From Bdellovibrionales bacterium (GTDB lineage: Bacteria > Bdellovibrionota_G > JALEGL01 > JAGRMV01), in assembly GCA_020434365.1 (NCBI GenBank), contig JAGRAX010000003.1, positions 1-59,323 of the forward strand: a stretch of 59,323 bases of DNA. Reading direction: 5' to 3'. Under the pieces are notes generated by a model. It was not told the origin of the DNA. It saw nothing but the letters and a program-made list of their open reading frames with translations, and did no database searches. Every line of letters begins with the position of its first letter. Positions within the stretch are counted from its first letter, which is position 1. Shown here in pieces: positions 9,688-18,414 of the stretch. A program made the position numbers and the translations under genes.

Positions 9688-10347
9688 GTCTATTTGATTG
9701 TTTTTTACAACAAGCCGATCTGTAACCTGCATCCACTGAATGCTTTTTTTACTGCGTTCAACACTCAAAGTCACAACATTAAGTTCGTGTTCCAGCTCTG
9801 ATTGAATCGAATTGATGAGAGTCTCAATAGAAATTTGTCCATTTTTGTAGCGGCGTTGCTCTTCCTTCACAATTTTTCGGCTCAAATTTAATTTCGACTC
9901 AGCCAGTTTGATTCGCCTATCAATATTATCCATCTCTATATGTAAGGTTTTGATCTTCGACCTTAGATCTCTTTCAAAGTCTATTTTTGCGAGCTCAGCT
10001 TGCATGGTTTCATATTGCACACTTTGTTTTTGCGCTTTTGTTTTTTTATTTCCAAGCGGCATCGAAAAATTAAACCCTACATACATTTGCTGCCTGTCCG
10101 CTGAGGTACTAAACCTCGTAGAATCATCAAAGCTAAAACCTAAAATTGCGTTGAGCTCGGGAAATAAATCCGAATGTCTCACCTCAACTTTTTTATGTCC
10201 AGCTTGCATAAGAAGATCCAGAGCCTGCAGCGATCGAGACTCTTTGATTCGATCTTCCTCGTCTTCCCGATCAATAGATTTTTGGCTTAGAGCCTCAGAA
10301 ATATTTCCAGGAAGTACATTTTGAGTTTCCTCTTTCCCTATAGACAA
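9682..10347 (-). pseudogene. TolC-like outer-membrane efflux protein, C-terminal half after an in-frame stop
   Basis: This is the second half of a TolC-family outer-membrane factor. It continues in exactly the same frame as the upstream half, immediately after a TAA at 10348-10350. The segment contains the beta-strand and coiled-coil pattern of the family, including the phrase YVGFNFSMPLGNKK followed by long heptad-like helices. The first codon after the stop is TTG, which could in principle start translation, but no Shine-Dalgarno is evident. Together the halves would make a normal-length protein of about 466 residues. The rest of the frame is clean, so the interruption is recent, a sequencing error, or read through. 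Confidence 0.75.
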
Positions 10348-11082
10348 TTAAATCAATCTACTTTGTTCCAAAAGTGTAAGTTTAAGTCTTTCAAGGTTTT
10401 CTTGATAATTCAAACTCTCCAGTGAGCTCCGATATACCTCAAAAGGAAAGGCAACCCCTTGTTTTTGTCTTGCTTTGATCAAATTTTCTAACTTTTGACT
10501 CTCTTCCAATATTTTTTGAGTCGCTACATATGTCAAATGTGTGCTCTTCCATTCTAGAAAATTGCCCGCTAAAACTGCTATATAGTCTTCGAAGTCTTCA
10601 ACAATTTGTAAGGTCAACGCCTGCTTTTCTAAATCCAAAGATCTGCTTCTTTTTCTTTCTTGTTTCCCAAATGAGTTTTTCAGAAGTGATTGTTGAATTC
10701 CAATACTTGTTACTTTTTCTTCTCGGTCCACCTGTTTATTGATTCTATGTGACGCAGAAACTTGCGTACCACTCAAAGGAAAGTCTTTGGATAAACCAGC
10801 CTCCCAACTTTCGGTTTTTCTTGGGTCATCAAGTCCTATCCCATACTGATTTGAAACAGAAAAAATAGCTGAGGGATCCGGCATAGAAAGCGCCTTGAGA
10901 TAAGGGACTTGTGCTTGCTGAAGCAAAATACGTTCCAACTCTACATCATTTTCACAGGCCAACTGCAAAAAAGTCTGAAGATCAAGATAAGCCTCTTCTT
11001 GAGAGTTCTTCGCCCACAGGGATGAGGCACAATGAAAGCAAAGCATAAAAAAAAGAACAAAAAAACAAGCGACTTTTTTCAT
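10348..11082 (-). pseudogene. TolC-like outer-membrane efflux protein, N-terminal half ending at a premature TAA
   Basis: This is the N-terminal half of an outer-membrane efflux channel. From the ATG at 11082 it has a signal peptide (KKVACFFVLFFMLCFHCASSLWA) followed by TolC-type repeats (FLQLACENDVELERI, LSKDFPLSGTQV). The start codon overlaps the stop of the RND permease as ATGA, showing translational coupling. The frame ends after residue 244 at TAA 10348-10350, in the middle of the protein. A 244-residue fragment lacks the second repeat and should not form a trimeric channel on its own. It is called a pseudogene for that reason. Base accuracy at this codon decides the case. Confidence 0.75.
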
Positions 11083-14000
11083 CCACGCCTCCATGTCCAA
11101 GCAATGGAAATATAAAAAGCATATAGACTAGGAACCATAATCAGCGTTATTAAGGTTGAAAAAATCAAGCCCCATGCCATTGCCAGCATCATTTCCGCAA
11201 GCATCGAATCATATCCCGCCCATCCGTATGCTGTCGGGAACAGTCCTGCTACCGTTGTCAATGTTGTGACCACAATGGCTCTGAGTCTTGTGGAGCAAAT
11301 CTCTGAAATTTGACCCAGGGTCATTCTATGACTTGGATCTATTTTTCTTTCTTCTTCTAATTTAGAAATCATTACAATAGAATCGTTAACAACCACTCCA
11401 ATCATTCCTAACGTTCCTATCACAGCAAAAAAACCATATTGACTCATTCCATGGGATAAAAATGCAAATATGACTCCAACTGCACCAAAAGGAATGATGG
11501 TTGCAATCAAAAGCGGAACGCTCAAAGAGTTATATAAAAGAACCAAGAGTATATAAATGAGTGCTAGAGATAAAATCACAGCCAATATAAAATCTTTTTG
11601 TGACTCTCTAGAATCTTCAATCTCTCCTTTGAATTGAAAGTTCGTATTGGGACTCTCAGCTTTAATTTTTGGGAAAACCTGATTTTCTAGAAATTGTGCA
11701 ATATCCAAAGGAGTATCAGTAGAATTTTCTGCCATATCTGCCAAAATCCTTGTAGTTCTTTTGTAGTTGGTTCTGGAGATACTTATAGGAGATTGTTTCT
11801 GCACAACCTTGACCAGGGAAGAATAAGGAAGCAAATATGAATTTTCATTTGAAGATCGAAGACCCAAAATCTGATCAATATTGGTTTTGTCCCCGAGCTC
11901 ACTTGTCAATCTCACATCAACTTCTTCCTCCCCATTGTTGAGCGTATAAAGAATTTCACCTTCGACGTAGGCTCTCAAAGAAGAAGCCATATTTTTTGGA
12001 TTGATTCCAAGAGTAAAAACTTTGTCCCTATTGAGAAAAAGCTGGTATTCATTCTTTGTAATGGGTCTTTCGATTTCAACATTAGAAATCGAAGCATGCG
12101 CAAGCATCAGCTCTTTTGCTCGCTCGGAAGCAAATTTTCTTTTTTCATCATCATTTTCTTGCACAATAAATTCTATGGGGCTCCCACTATCTGAACCCCA
12201 ACGAGATTTCAAAAAAGTAACTTCTGCAAAATCAGAAAATAGCTTGATCTGAGATTCCCACTTCTCCAGAATTTCTTTCAACGAAAGGTCTCGGTCCGAA
12301 GGTGAAGCAATTTCAATTCTCAGCGTCGCCTCATTTTCCCTGACTTGCCCTCCTCTTCGACTTTGCCCTACGAAAGATAAAATAGAATTTACAAAACCAT
12401 CTTTGCCAGCATCTTGAAGGAACATATTCTCAAGTTCCTCAATTCCTTTTGCCATCTCCATACGTGTGAGATCTTCTTTGGCTTGAATCCGTACAGTAAC
12501 TTCTCGACTTTCTTCTCTCGGAAACATTACAAATTTCATATTTTGATCAAATGCCCAATACGCTCCTGCCAATAGCAAACAAAAAAATGTTAGAACCCAA
12601 AACTTGTATCGTAAAATTTTATTCAAAGATTTCTGATAGATAGATTCGAAAGCATAGAACCAATGTCCTTTTTTTTGCTTTCGGTTCCATGATGCTGTTT
12701 GGTAGAGATGACCCGGAAGAATTAGTGCAGATTCAAATAAACTTGCGGCCAGCATCAGGAAAACGATGGCCGGTATATACTTTACAAAAAGACCAAAATG
12801 TCCTGAGAAACTATACAGCGGTATAAAAGCCGCGCATGTTGTTAGAACACTGGCTACAACAGGTAAGATCACTGAGTGTGTACCCTGAACGACAGCCTCA
12901 GATAGTGGCATCCCTTGACGCCTCAGTCGAGATACATTTTCTGCTACTATGATGGCGTCATCCACGACGATTCCCAGCACAATGATCACTCCCGCAAGTG
13001 TCATATTATTGACTGTATATCCAATCAGTAAGGTCCATATGAGCGTAAACGCTAGAGAGAATGGAAGACCTGCCGCAACCCATAGCCCTGATGACAAATC
13101 CAGAAACACAAACAAGATCAAAAGAATCAGAACAAAGCCTCCAAGACCATTGAATCCAATAATGGATATTCTATTTTTGATGTCGGTAGATTCATCATCG
13201 ATCAAGATCAACTCGATGGCTGCGTCTTTATGGGTTTGCCTGAAGGTATCTACAAACTGTCCGATGGCCTCTCGCGCAGTCAAAATATCTGTAGATGAGC
13301 TTTTTTTGATGTTGTACAAAATCCCTTCATGGCCTTGAATTTTTAAAATAGAGTTTCTCTTCTCAAAACCTTCATGAGCTCGTCCAATCTGGCTTAACCG
13401 AATTTTCTGACCCTCAAAACCGCCTCGAATGATGGTATTTTCAAGATCCTCTTTGCGTGTAAGCTCAGACAAAAAAGATAGTTGAGATTCAAATCGATCT
13501 TCCATGTTGCCTGCTGGGACTCGAATGTGCTGATTTCGAATTTGCTCAGAAACCTCACTCATAGACAAATCAAAAGATGAAAGTTTGGAAGGATCAACAA
13601 ATACTTGGAGCTCAGGTTTCAAATAGCCACTTTTGTCCAATCCGCTGACTTCTGGGAGGCTTAAAATCTGACTTTCAAAAGCAAGTGCATAGGTCTGCAA
13701 GAGTCTTCGATCCTTATCATCGAGAAGTTTTTTTTCTGTATGATAAAATCCAATATCTATGATGGCTTTTTCCGCGCTGCTAAACCTTCTATACACTGGA
13801 TCCTCTACCTCGGAAGGTAAAGAGCTTCGATCTACGGCATTTTTGATCTCCTGAATGACCTCTTCTGGTCGGCTAAGATCAGCTTGCAATGTGATTCTAA
13901 AGTTGGCCGAGCCAGACGATGAATCTGCGGAGATTTCATACAAACCCGAAACTTCTTTGAGTGCCTTTTCAATGGGCTTGGTTACAAACAGCTCCACATC

Positions 14001-14174
14001 TTCTGCCGTAGCGCCAGGGTAGACCAAAGAAAACCTGACCCAATCCATTGCAAAATCTGGATATTCTTCTTTGCCGATCTCAAACCATGTACCAATGGCT
14101 GCCAACAAAACTCCTACAAACAATAGATTTGTGAGCAGATGCCGTTTGGAAAAATATTGGATGAGAGTTTTCAT
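11079..14174 (-). CDS. RND efflux permease (AcrB/HAE-type)
   Basis: This is a proton-driven inner-membrane efflux pump subunit of 1031 aa, the normal length for the family. It begins with MKTLIQYFSKRHLLTNLLFV and has the GKEEYPDF and YPGATAEDVE porter-domain openings. The TM4 relay carries the paired aspartates in GIVVDDAIIVAENVSRLR. The second half repeats the fold, ending in the TM10-12 segment (GVVVNDSIVMISK, TVAGLFPTAYGW). Its stop overlaps the start of the TolC-like gene. No membrane-fusion adaptor gene is adjacent, which is unusual for this family. Its substrate cannot be read from sequence. Confidence 0.93.
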   Translation of the reverse strand: MKTLIQYFSKRHLLTNLLFVGVLLAAIGTWFEIGKEEYPDFAMDWVRFSLVYPGATAEDVELFVTKPIEKALKEVSGLYEISADSSSGSANFRITLQADLSRPEEVIQEIKNAVDRSSLPSEVEDPVYRRFSSAEKAIIDIGFYHTEKKLLDDKDRRLLQTYALAFESQILSLPEVSGLDKSGYLKPELQVFVDPSKLSSFDLSMSEVSEQIRNQHIRVPAGNMEDRFESQLSFLSELTRKEDLENTIIRGGFEGQKIRLSQIGRAHEGFEKRNSILKIQGHEGILYNIKKSSSTDILTAREAIGQFVDTFRQTHKDAAIELILIDDESTDIKNRISIIGFNGLGGFVLILLILFVFLDLSSGLWVAAGLPFSLAFTLIWTLLIGYTVNNMTLAGVIIVLGIVVDDAIIVAENVSRLRRQGMPLSEAVVQGTHSVILPVVASVLTTCAAFIPLYSFSGHFGLFVKYIPAIVFLMLAASLFESALILPGHLYQTASWNRKQKKGHWFYAFESIYQKSLNKILRYKFWVLTFFCLLLAGAYWAFDQNMKFVMFPREESREVTVRIQAKEDLTRMEMAKGIEELENMFLQDAGKDGFVNSILSFVGQSRRGGQVRENEATLRIEIASPSDRDLSLKEILEKWESQIKLFSDFAEVTFLKSRWGSDSGSPIEFIVQENDDEKRKFASERAKELMLAHASISNVEIERPITKNEYQLFLNRDKVFTLGINPKNMASSLRAYVEGEILYTLNNGEEEVDVRLTSELGDKTNIDQILGLRSSNENSYLLPYSSLVKVVQKQSPISISRTNYKRTTRILADMAENSTDTPLDIAQFLENQVFPKIKAESPNTNFQFKGEIEDSRESQKDFILAVILSLALIYILLVLLYNSLSVPLLIATIIPFGAVGVIFAFLSHGMSQYGFFAVIGTLGMIGVVVNDSIVMISKLEEERKIDPSHRMTLGQISEICSTRLRAIVVTTLTTVAGLFPTAYGWAGYDSMLAEMMLAMAWGLIFSTLITLIMVPSLYAFYISIAWTWRRG

Positions 14175-14262
14175 ACGTAATGTTGATCCCGGCTCATCGA
14201 TATAACCTATTCTTTACAAAGAAGCGAACTTCACAAATCATTTCAAAGGCTTAAAAAATAGC

Positions 14263-14973
14263 TTGTCACGGGCCATGAGAGTAAGCTATGCCTGTGGATC
14301 TATGGGGAAGAATGTTACGAAACTAGGGGTTATTTGTTGTATTTTTTCATTGGTGATGAGCTTGGGAATTGGCCTTGCTCAAGCAGAAACCAAAAGTAAC
14401 GCCAAGCATGAACAAATTGCGATTGTATATGCCTATTTTTTTCCTAAAATTTTTCAATCGGTAGAAACCCAGGATCCATTTATTGGAACTTGGACTCAAG
14501 TAAATGCACTTGTCAAAGCCCCTATCGTAAAACAATGGATTGATGCAAAAGACTTGAAAACCATAACACAAGTAGACTCAAACTGGGATGTTCAATGGAC
14601 GCAGGAGTTCTATGCAAGTTCATACCACGTAAACTATTACCCTAAAAAAGTTAAAAAAGGTAAAAGCCCTTTTGAGTTCGATAACTTTCAGAGAAAAATC
14701 TATGACTCTCTGGATTCATTTGTTCTGAATCTGAAATCTAATGGAACTCTAGAATTTATTCAAAACCAGGATCCTATGTCAGGAACCTTTACGTACCAAT
14801 CGAATCACGTACAAATCAACATCGATGAGCTAAAGAGTACTTGTATTATTTTGAAAGATAAACAGAAGTTTCTTATGTGTGATAACTTCGGTGTTGATGG
14901 AGAATTCAGACTCTTCAGAAGAAATCCACCATCAAAATTGGAGTCTAACCCAGAACTTATTCCTTTAAGCTAG
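14263..14973 (+). CDS. Secreted protein of unknown function
   Basis: I do not recognise this family. The protein is up to 236 aa. A hydrophobic segment (LGVICCIFSLVMSLGIGLAQA) looks like a Sec signal peptide with cleavage after AQA. The start is uncertain: TTG 14263, ATG 14275 and ATG 14302 are all in frame, and 14302 gives the most normal signal peptide length, but none has a clear Shine-Dalgarno. The mature part has a WDVQW/FIGTWTQV pattern suggestive of a small beta-rich periplasmic domain, similar in flavour to lipocalin-like folds (weak inference). It converges on the aldo/keto reductase gene with a 17-bp overlap of the two ends. Confidence 0.7.
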   Translation: MSRAMRVSYACGSMGKNVTKLGVICCIFSLVMSLGIGLAQAETKSNAKHEQIAIVYAYFFPKIFQSVETQDPFIGTWTQVNALVKAPIVKQWIDAKDLKTITQVDSNWDVQWTQEFYASSYHVNYYPKKVKKGKSPFEFDNFQRKIYDSLDSFVLNLKSNGTLEFIQNQDPMSGTFTYQSNHVQINIDELKSTCIILKDKQKFLMCDNFGVDGEFRLFRRNPPSKLESNPELIPLS

Positions 14974-16009
14974 GACTTGTTTGTTCCACAAAAGCTTTGC
15001 CTCTATATTCGCTGGCAACTTCACCCATCCAATCACCCAAATGAAGTCCCCGATCTAGAATGTTTGATATTTTTTCTCTTTGATCTTTAGACAGAAAAAT
15101 CTGAGGTATTTCTTTGGTCTTATCTATATCGTGATCATGTTGCAATCTAGAACCAATGATGACCGAGGACACTTCTTTCCGACCCAATATAAATTGACTG
15201 GCTACACTTGAGAGCCTGCAATTTAATTCCTTCGAAATTTCATCGAGAACATGCAAAAGATCTTGAAACTGTGACCATCCACCAAATTGGTTGATCAGCT
15301 TGTGATAGAGTCCTTTCTCTGAAAAACTCAAACTCCTCTCTGGATCATCCTGTCCTAGATATTTTTCGCTCAACAGTCCCCCACAGAGTGTACCAAAAGC
15401 CAACAAAGGAACATTGTAAGTTTGACATACGCGTAGCATATCTTTTTCAGCTCTTCGATCGATGAGACTGTACCGAACTTGATTGGAAGCGATGGGATAG
15501 CCATCTTTCAAAAGTTTTTCAAAATGTTTGGCATCAAAATTGGTAACGGCCAGATGCAGAACCTTTCCTTGATCTTTGAGTTTGCAAAGTTCATTCATCA
15601 CATCGTAAAGTCGTTGATCTTCATAGTCCCACCAATGAAGTTGCAACACATACAACTGATCCCGTCGAAGACGCTTGAGGGAACGATCTATATTTTTTGT
15701 AATATACGCAGAATCTATCTCACACTCTGGAAGGCCTCTTTTTTGTGGATGTGTGGGCACCCATTTGGTGAGTATCTTAATTTTCTCAGACTCTTTTCTA
15801 CCGTGCCTCTCTTCCACTTCCTCTACAAAAGTTCCCAAAAAGTCCTCCGCAGGTCCATAGTGATCTGCCGTATCCCAAAAACAAAAGCCATTCTCAAAGT
15901 AGCGATGCATATTTTCTAAAACTTTTTTTGGATGAATGGCTCCATGAGTGCCACTGAGTTGCCATGTACCTACCAATACTTGATCGAATATTTTATTTGA
16001 AGGATGCAT
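14957..16009 (-). CDS. Aldo/keto reductase
   Basis: This is a cytoplasmic NADPH-dependent oxidoreductase of 350 aa with the AKR TIM-barrel pattern. The catalytic Asp and Tyr lie in FWDTADHYGPAEDFLG, the Lys in ILTKWVP, and the His in VLQLHWWDY. NADP-binding segments appear near the end (VASQFILGRKEVSSVIIGSR). The start is supported by AGAGGAAAAAG just before the ATG. The substrate cannot be told. The family reduces sugars, aldehydes and ketones. It is the last gene of a minus-strand run with the DUF6176-like and SDR genes. Confidence 0.9.
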   Translation of the reverse strand: MHPSNKIFDQVLVGTWQLSGTHGAIHPKKVLENMHRYFENGFCFWDTADHYGPAEDFLGTFVEEVEERHGRKESEKIKILTKWVPTHPQKRGLPECEIDSAYITKNIDRSLKRLRRDQLYVLQLHWWDYEDQRLYDVMNELCKLKDQGKVLHLAVTNFDAKHFEKLLKDGYPIASNQVRYSLIDRRAEKDMLRVCQTYNVPLLAFGTLCGGLLSEKYLGQDDPERSLSFSEKGLYHKLINQFGGWSQFQDLLHVLDEISKELNCRLSSVASQFILGRKEVSSVIIGSRLQHDHDIDKTKEIPQIFLSKDQREKISNILDRGLHLGDWMGEVASEYRGKAFVEQTSPSLKE

Positions 16010-16027
16010 CTTTTTCCTCTTGTGACT

Positions 16028-16390
16028 TTATGTACTGATCTCCCAATAAGGGTCCCATATGGATTCCATGAAATGCTCAGCCTCAAGGCGCTCGACCAAC
16101 CAACACTCCTGCCTGAAAACATCATACACTTTACGAAAATGAGTGGTTTCAATATCTTGATCACCTTTGATCATATCCCATGCAGGAGATTTGCTTGTGA
16201 TCCATAAAGTATCTTGCTCTGTCCCCTCTTCATAAAAAACGCTATCCCACCAGTAGCCTTTTTGTGAACTTTCAAACTGATATTCATCATAGTGCTCTTT
16301 CATATATGCTACAAGGTCCTCAAATTTTTTGCGAGAGCCTTTCTTGAGAGGAATTCTAGCCAAACGTGTATGAAGAGAATGCGTGTGCAT
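16028..16390 (-). CDS. Small cytoplasmic protein, DUF6176-like
   Basis: The 120-aa protein has no signal peptide or membrane segment. Its pattern is an N-terminal LARIPLKKGSRKKFEDLVAYM helix, a middle WWDSVFYEEG-DTLWITSKSP strand pair and a late HFRKVYDVFRQECW helix. This resembles DUF6176, a ferredoxin-like or dimeric alpha/beta-barrel family of unknown function. That family call is from memory of the pattern and is tentative. It lies 18 bp upstream of the aldo/keto reductase and 37 bp downstream of the SDR gene, so it may share their transcript. Confidence 0.7.
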   Translation of the reverse strand: MHTHSLHTRLARIPLKKGSRKKFEDLVAYMKEHYDEYQFESSQKGYWWDSVFYEEGTEQDTLWITSKSPAWDMIKGDQDIETTHFRKVYDVFRQECWLVERLEAEHFMESIWDPYWEIST

Positions 16391-16427
16391 CCGGGCAAAT
16401 TAACAAAAGAATCTGCAAATGCAATAA

Positions 16428-17165
16428 CTAAAACTGATGGCTTTTGGTAACACCGCCATCAATAAATATGTTTTGACCGGTAATATATGTATTGAGTGGG
16501 CTTAGCAGCCATAGCGCAGCTTGAGCGATTTCTTGCGCTGTGGCCAGACGTCCCACCGGAATTTTTTGTTCGATATGTTTTCTTTTTTCAGAGGAAATGT
16601 TCTTTGCCCATTCTGTATCCGTAAAGCCAGGAGAAAGCATATTGCTCAAAATATTCATATGCGCATAATCTGCAGATAAGTTCCGAGTCATACCTATGAG
16701 CGCCATTTTGCTTCCGATATATGCAGAACGATCTCTACAAACCATTGCAGTCCAAAGCGTGCCTATATTAAGGATACGCCCAAAGTTGTTTTTTTTCATG
16801 TATGGCAAACAGGCATGAACCAAACGAAAAGGTGTAATGTATGAGATTTCATGAACTCTACGTGCTTGATCTGCATCGGCTGTATCAAAAGTAGATGGAC
16901 GATATCCCGCAGCATTGTTAATCAATAGGTCCACAGAATGGTTTTCCTCTATAAAATTTACAAGCTGCATAACCTGCTTTTCTTGAGAAAAATCCGCTTG
17001 AAAAAATTCTGAGCCCTGTGGCCCCTTTCCTTCTGCCTGACTTCCCGTAACCAAAACCTTGGCTCCACTTTCAAGCAAAAGCTCTGCCATAGCAAAACCA
17101 ATTCCACGGGTTCCACCCGTCACAAGAGCGCTTCTCCCCTCAAAAATTTTGATATCCGACACCAT
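16428..17165 (-). CDS. Short-chain dehydrogenase/reductase
   Basis: This is a cytoplasmic NAD(P)-dependent SDR of 245 aa. The cofactor motif TGGTRGIG is near residue 16, and NNAAG is present near residue 85. The catalytic YxxxK appears as SAYIGSK, and PGFTDTEW follows as in FabG-type proteins. The Ser position of the triad is occupied by Thr in NIGTLW, a common substitution. An AAGG-type site precedes the ATG. The sequence is of the 3-oxoacyl-ACP reductase type, but the substrate is open. Confidence 0.9.
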   Translation of the reverse strand: MVSDIKIFEGRSALVTGGTRGIGFAMAELLLESGAKVLVTGSQAEGKGPQGSEFFQADFSQEKQVMQLVNFIEENHSVDLLINNAAGYRPSTFDTADADQARRVHEISYITPFRLVHACLPYMKKNNFGRILNIGTLWTAMVCRDRSAYIGSKMALIGMTRNLSADYAHMNILSNMLSPGFTDTEWAKNISSEKRKHIEQKIPVGRLATAQEIAQAALWLLSPLNTYITGQNIFIDGGVTKSHQF

Positions 17166-17224
17166 AATATCTACCTTAACCCAAAAAAAGACCCTTCGAA
17201 ACCGTCATCACAAGTGTCTCCACT

Positions 17225-18199
17225 CTACGACAGATATTCTTTACAAATTTTGACCATCGCTTGCTTTGAAGAATTAAAAGCTGAAATGATCGAACCTCCT
17301 TTTTTTCCCGATGATAAGTCACCGATCACAAACAATCCTGGCACATTGGTCTCGTAACCTTCTCCAATATGAGGCTCTTCTCCATCATAGGACACGCCTA
17401 CATACTGTAAAAAGTTTCTGGGCGTACTTCCTCCCAATGCATACACAATATGATCACAAAAAATATTTTTCTGTTCCTTCTCTTGAAAACAAACCTCTAT
17501 TCCTTGATCATGAGGCACAATTTTTTCAATGTTACTCTCCAAATATAGTTGTACTTTTTTTTCTTCGGATAGAGCCAACAAGCTTTTCTTATTGACTTCG
17601 TTCATTCTTTGAAAAGTCTTTCTTCGATAAGACAGTGAAACCTGATTGCCCATTTGCACCAGATACTGAGCATACTCCGAAGCGGAATCTCCCCCACCTA
17701 CAATCAAAATAGACTGATTTTCAATTTTTTGACTTGTTACATCAAAGTGAGCCTTATCTTTAAGTTCTCTAGGAATTTGATAATCTGGCTTTTTGGGTTT
17801 TCCAAAGATACCAATCGCAATCACGCACAGGTCAGACCTATAACTCATCTTGCTGGTCGAAATTATAAAACCTTCAGGAGTCTTTTTGATCCCGAAAACG
17901 CTTTCTCGATATTGGACATCAATTCTATAGTCTTTGATTGCCTTGTCCAAATAACTAATGGTCTCCGTTTTGCTCATGTCTGTAAGACACATCACTCCAT
18001 AACATATAGCTTCTTTTCCCTTATAATTAGCAGCGACCACTTTCTGTTCTGGATAAAACTTGCGAATGGCCCATGAGTGAACCTCTTCTTTTTCTAGAAC
18101 CAAGATATCCTCGGTAGAAATACCCACTTCAATGGCCTCAACGGCCATGCTGATTCCAGCGGGACCCGCACCAATGATCACCATTTTCTTTTTTTTCAT
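17225..18199 (-). CDS. FAD/NAD(P)-dependent oxidoreductase, YpdA/thioredoxin-reductase-like
   Basis: The 324-aa flavoprotein has an FAD-binding GAGPAG near the N-terminus, a NAD(P)-binding GGGDSAS in the middle and the C-terminal GLFVIGDLSSGKKGGSI motif. It lacks the redox-active CxxC of true thioredoxin reductases, so dithiol transfer is unlikely. The AIRKFYPEQK-type segment resembles YpdA-like proteins. It has no signal peptide or membrane helix. GGGAGG stands upstream of the ATG. It is divergent from the 733-aa Fe-S/FAD/haem-b gene (215 bp apart) and its two nucleotide-binding domains resemble that protein. A role in the same electron-transfer block is inferred from position. Confidence 0.88.
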   Translation of the reverse strand: MKKKKMVIIGAGPAGISMAVEAIEVGISTEDILVLEKEEVHSWAIRKFYPEQKVVAANYKGKEAICYGVMCLTDMSKTETISYLDKAIKDYRIDVQYRESVFGIKKTPEGFIISTSKMSYRSDLCVIAIGIFGKPKKPDYQIPRELKDKAHFDVTSQKIENQSILIVGGGDSASEYAQYLVQMGNQVSLSYRRKTFQRMNEVNKKSLLALSEEKKVQLYLESNIEKIVPHDQGIEVCFQEKEQKNIFCDHIVYALGGSTPRNFLQYVGVSYDGEEPHIGEGYETNVPGLFVIGDLSSGKKGGSIISAFNSSKQAMVKICKEYLS

Positions 18200-18414
18200 T
18201 GGGCTGCCTCCCGAGCATGATTGCTCTCAGCACTATGCATAATCCAAACCATCTGTTCCGACATTCTAGCCTGTCTGGTCGAAAATTAAAAATCTGTCTA
18301 TAAAATGAGTCCGGTCAGGTCTGCATTCTGACAAAAAAGCCTCAAGCAAAGCTCAATACCGAAGTACCTAGTTTCATTGTAAAATCTTGCCATCTATCTC
18401 TGAAGGAATTATCT

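Noticed and set aside
10348-10350. TAA as a reassigned sense codon
   Set aside because: TAA ends several other genes in the window (for example pip and the SDR at 39848), so code change is not supported.
17225-18199. Thioredoxin reductase
   Set aside because: FAD and NAD(P) motifs match but the CxxC redox pair is absent.
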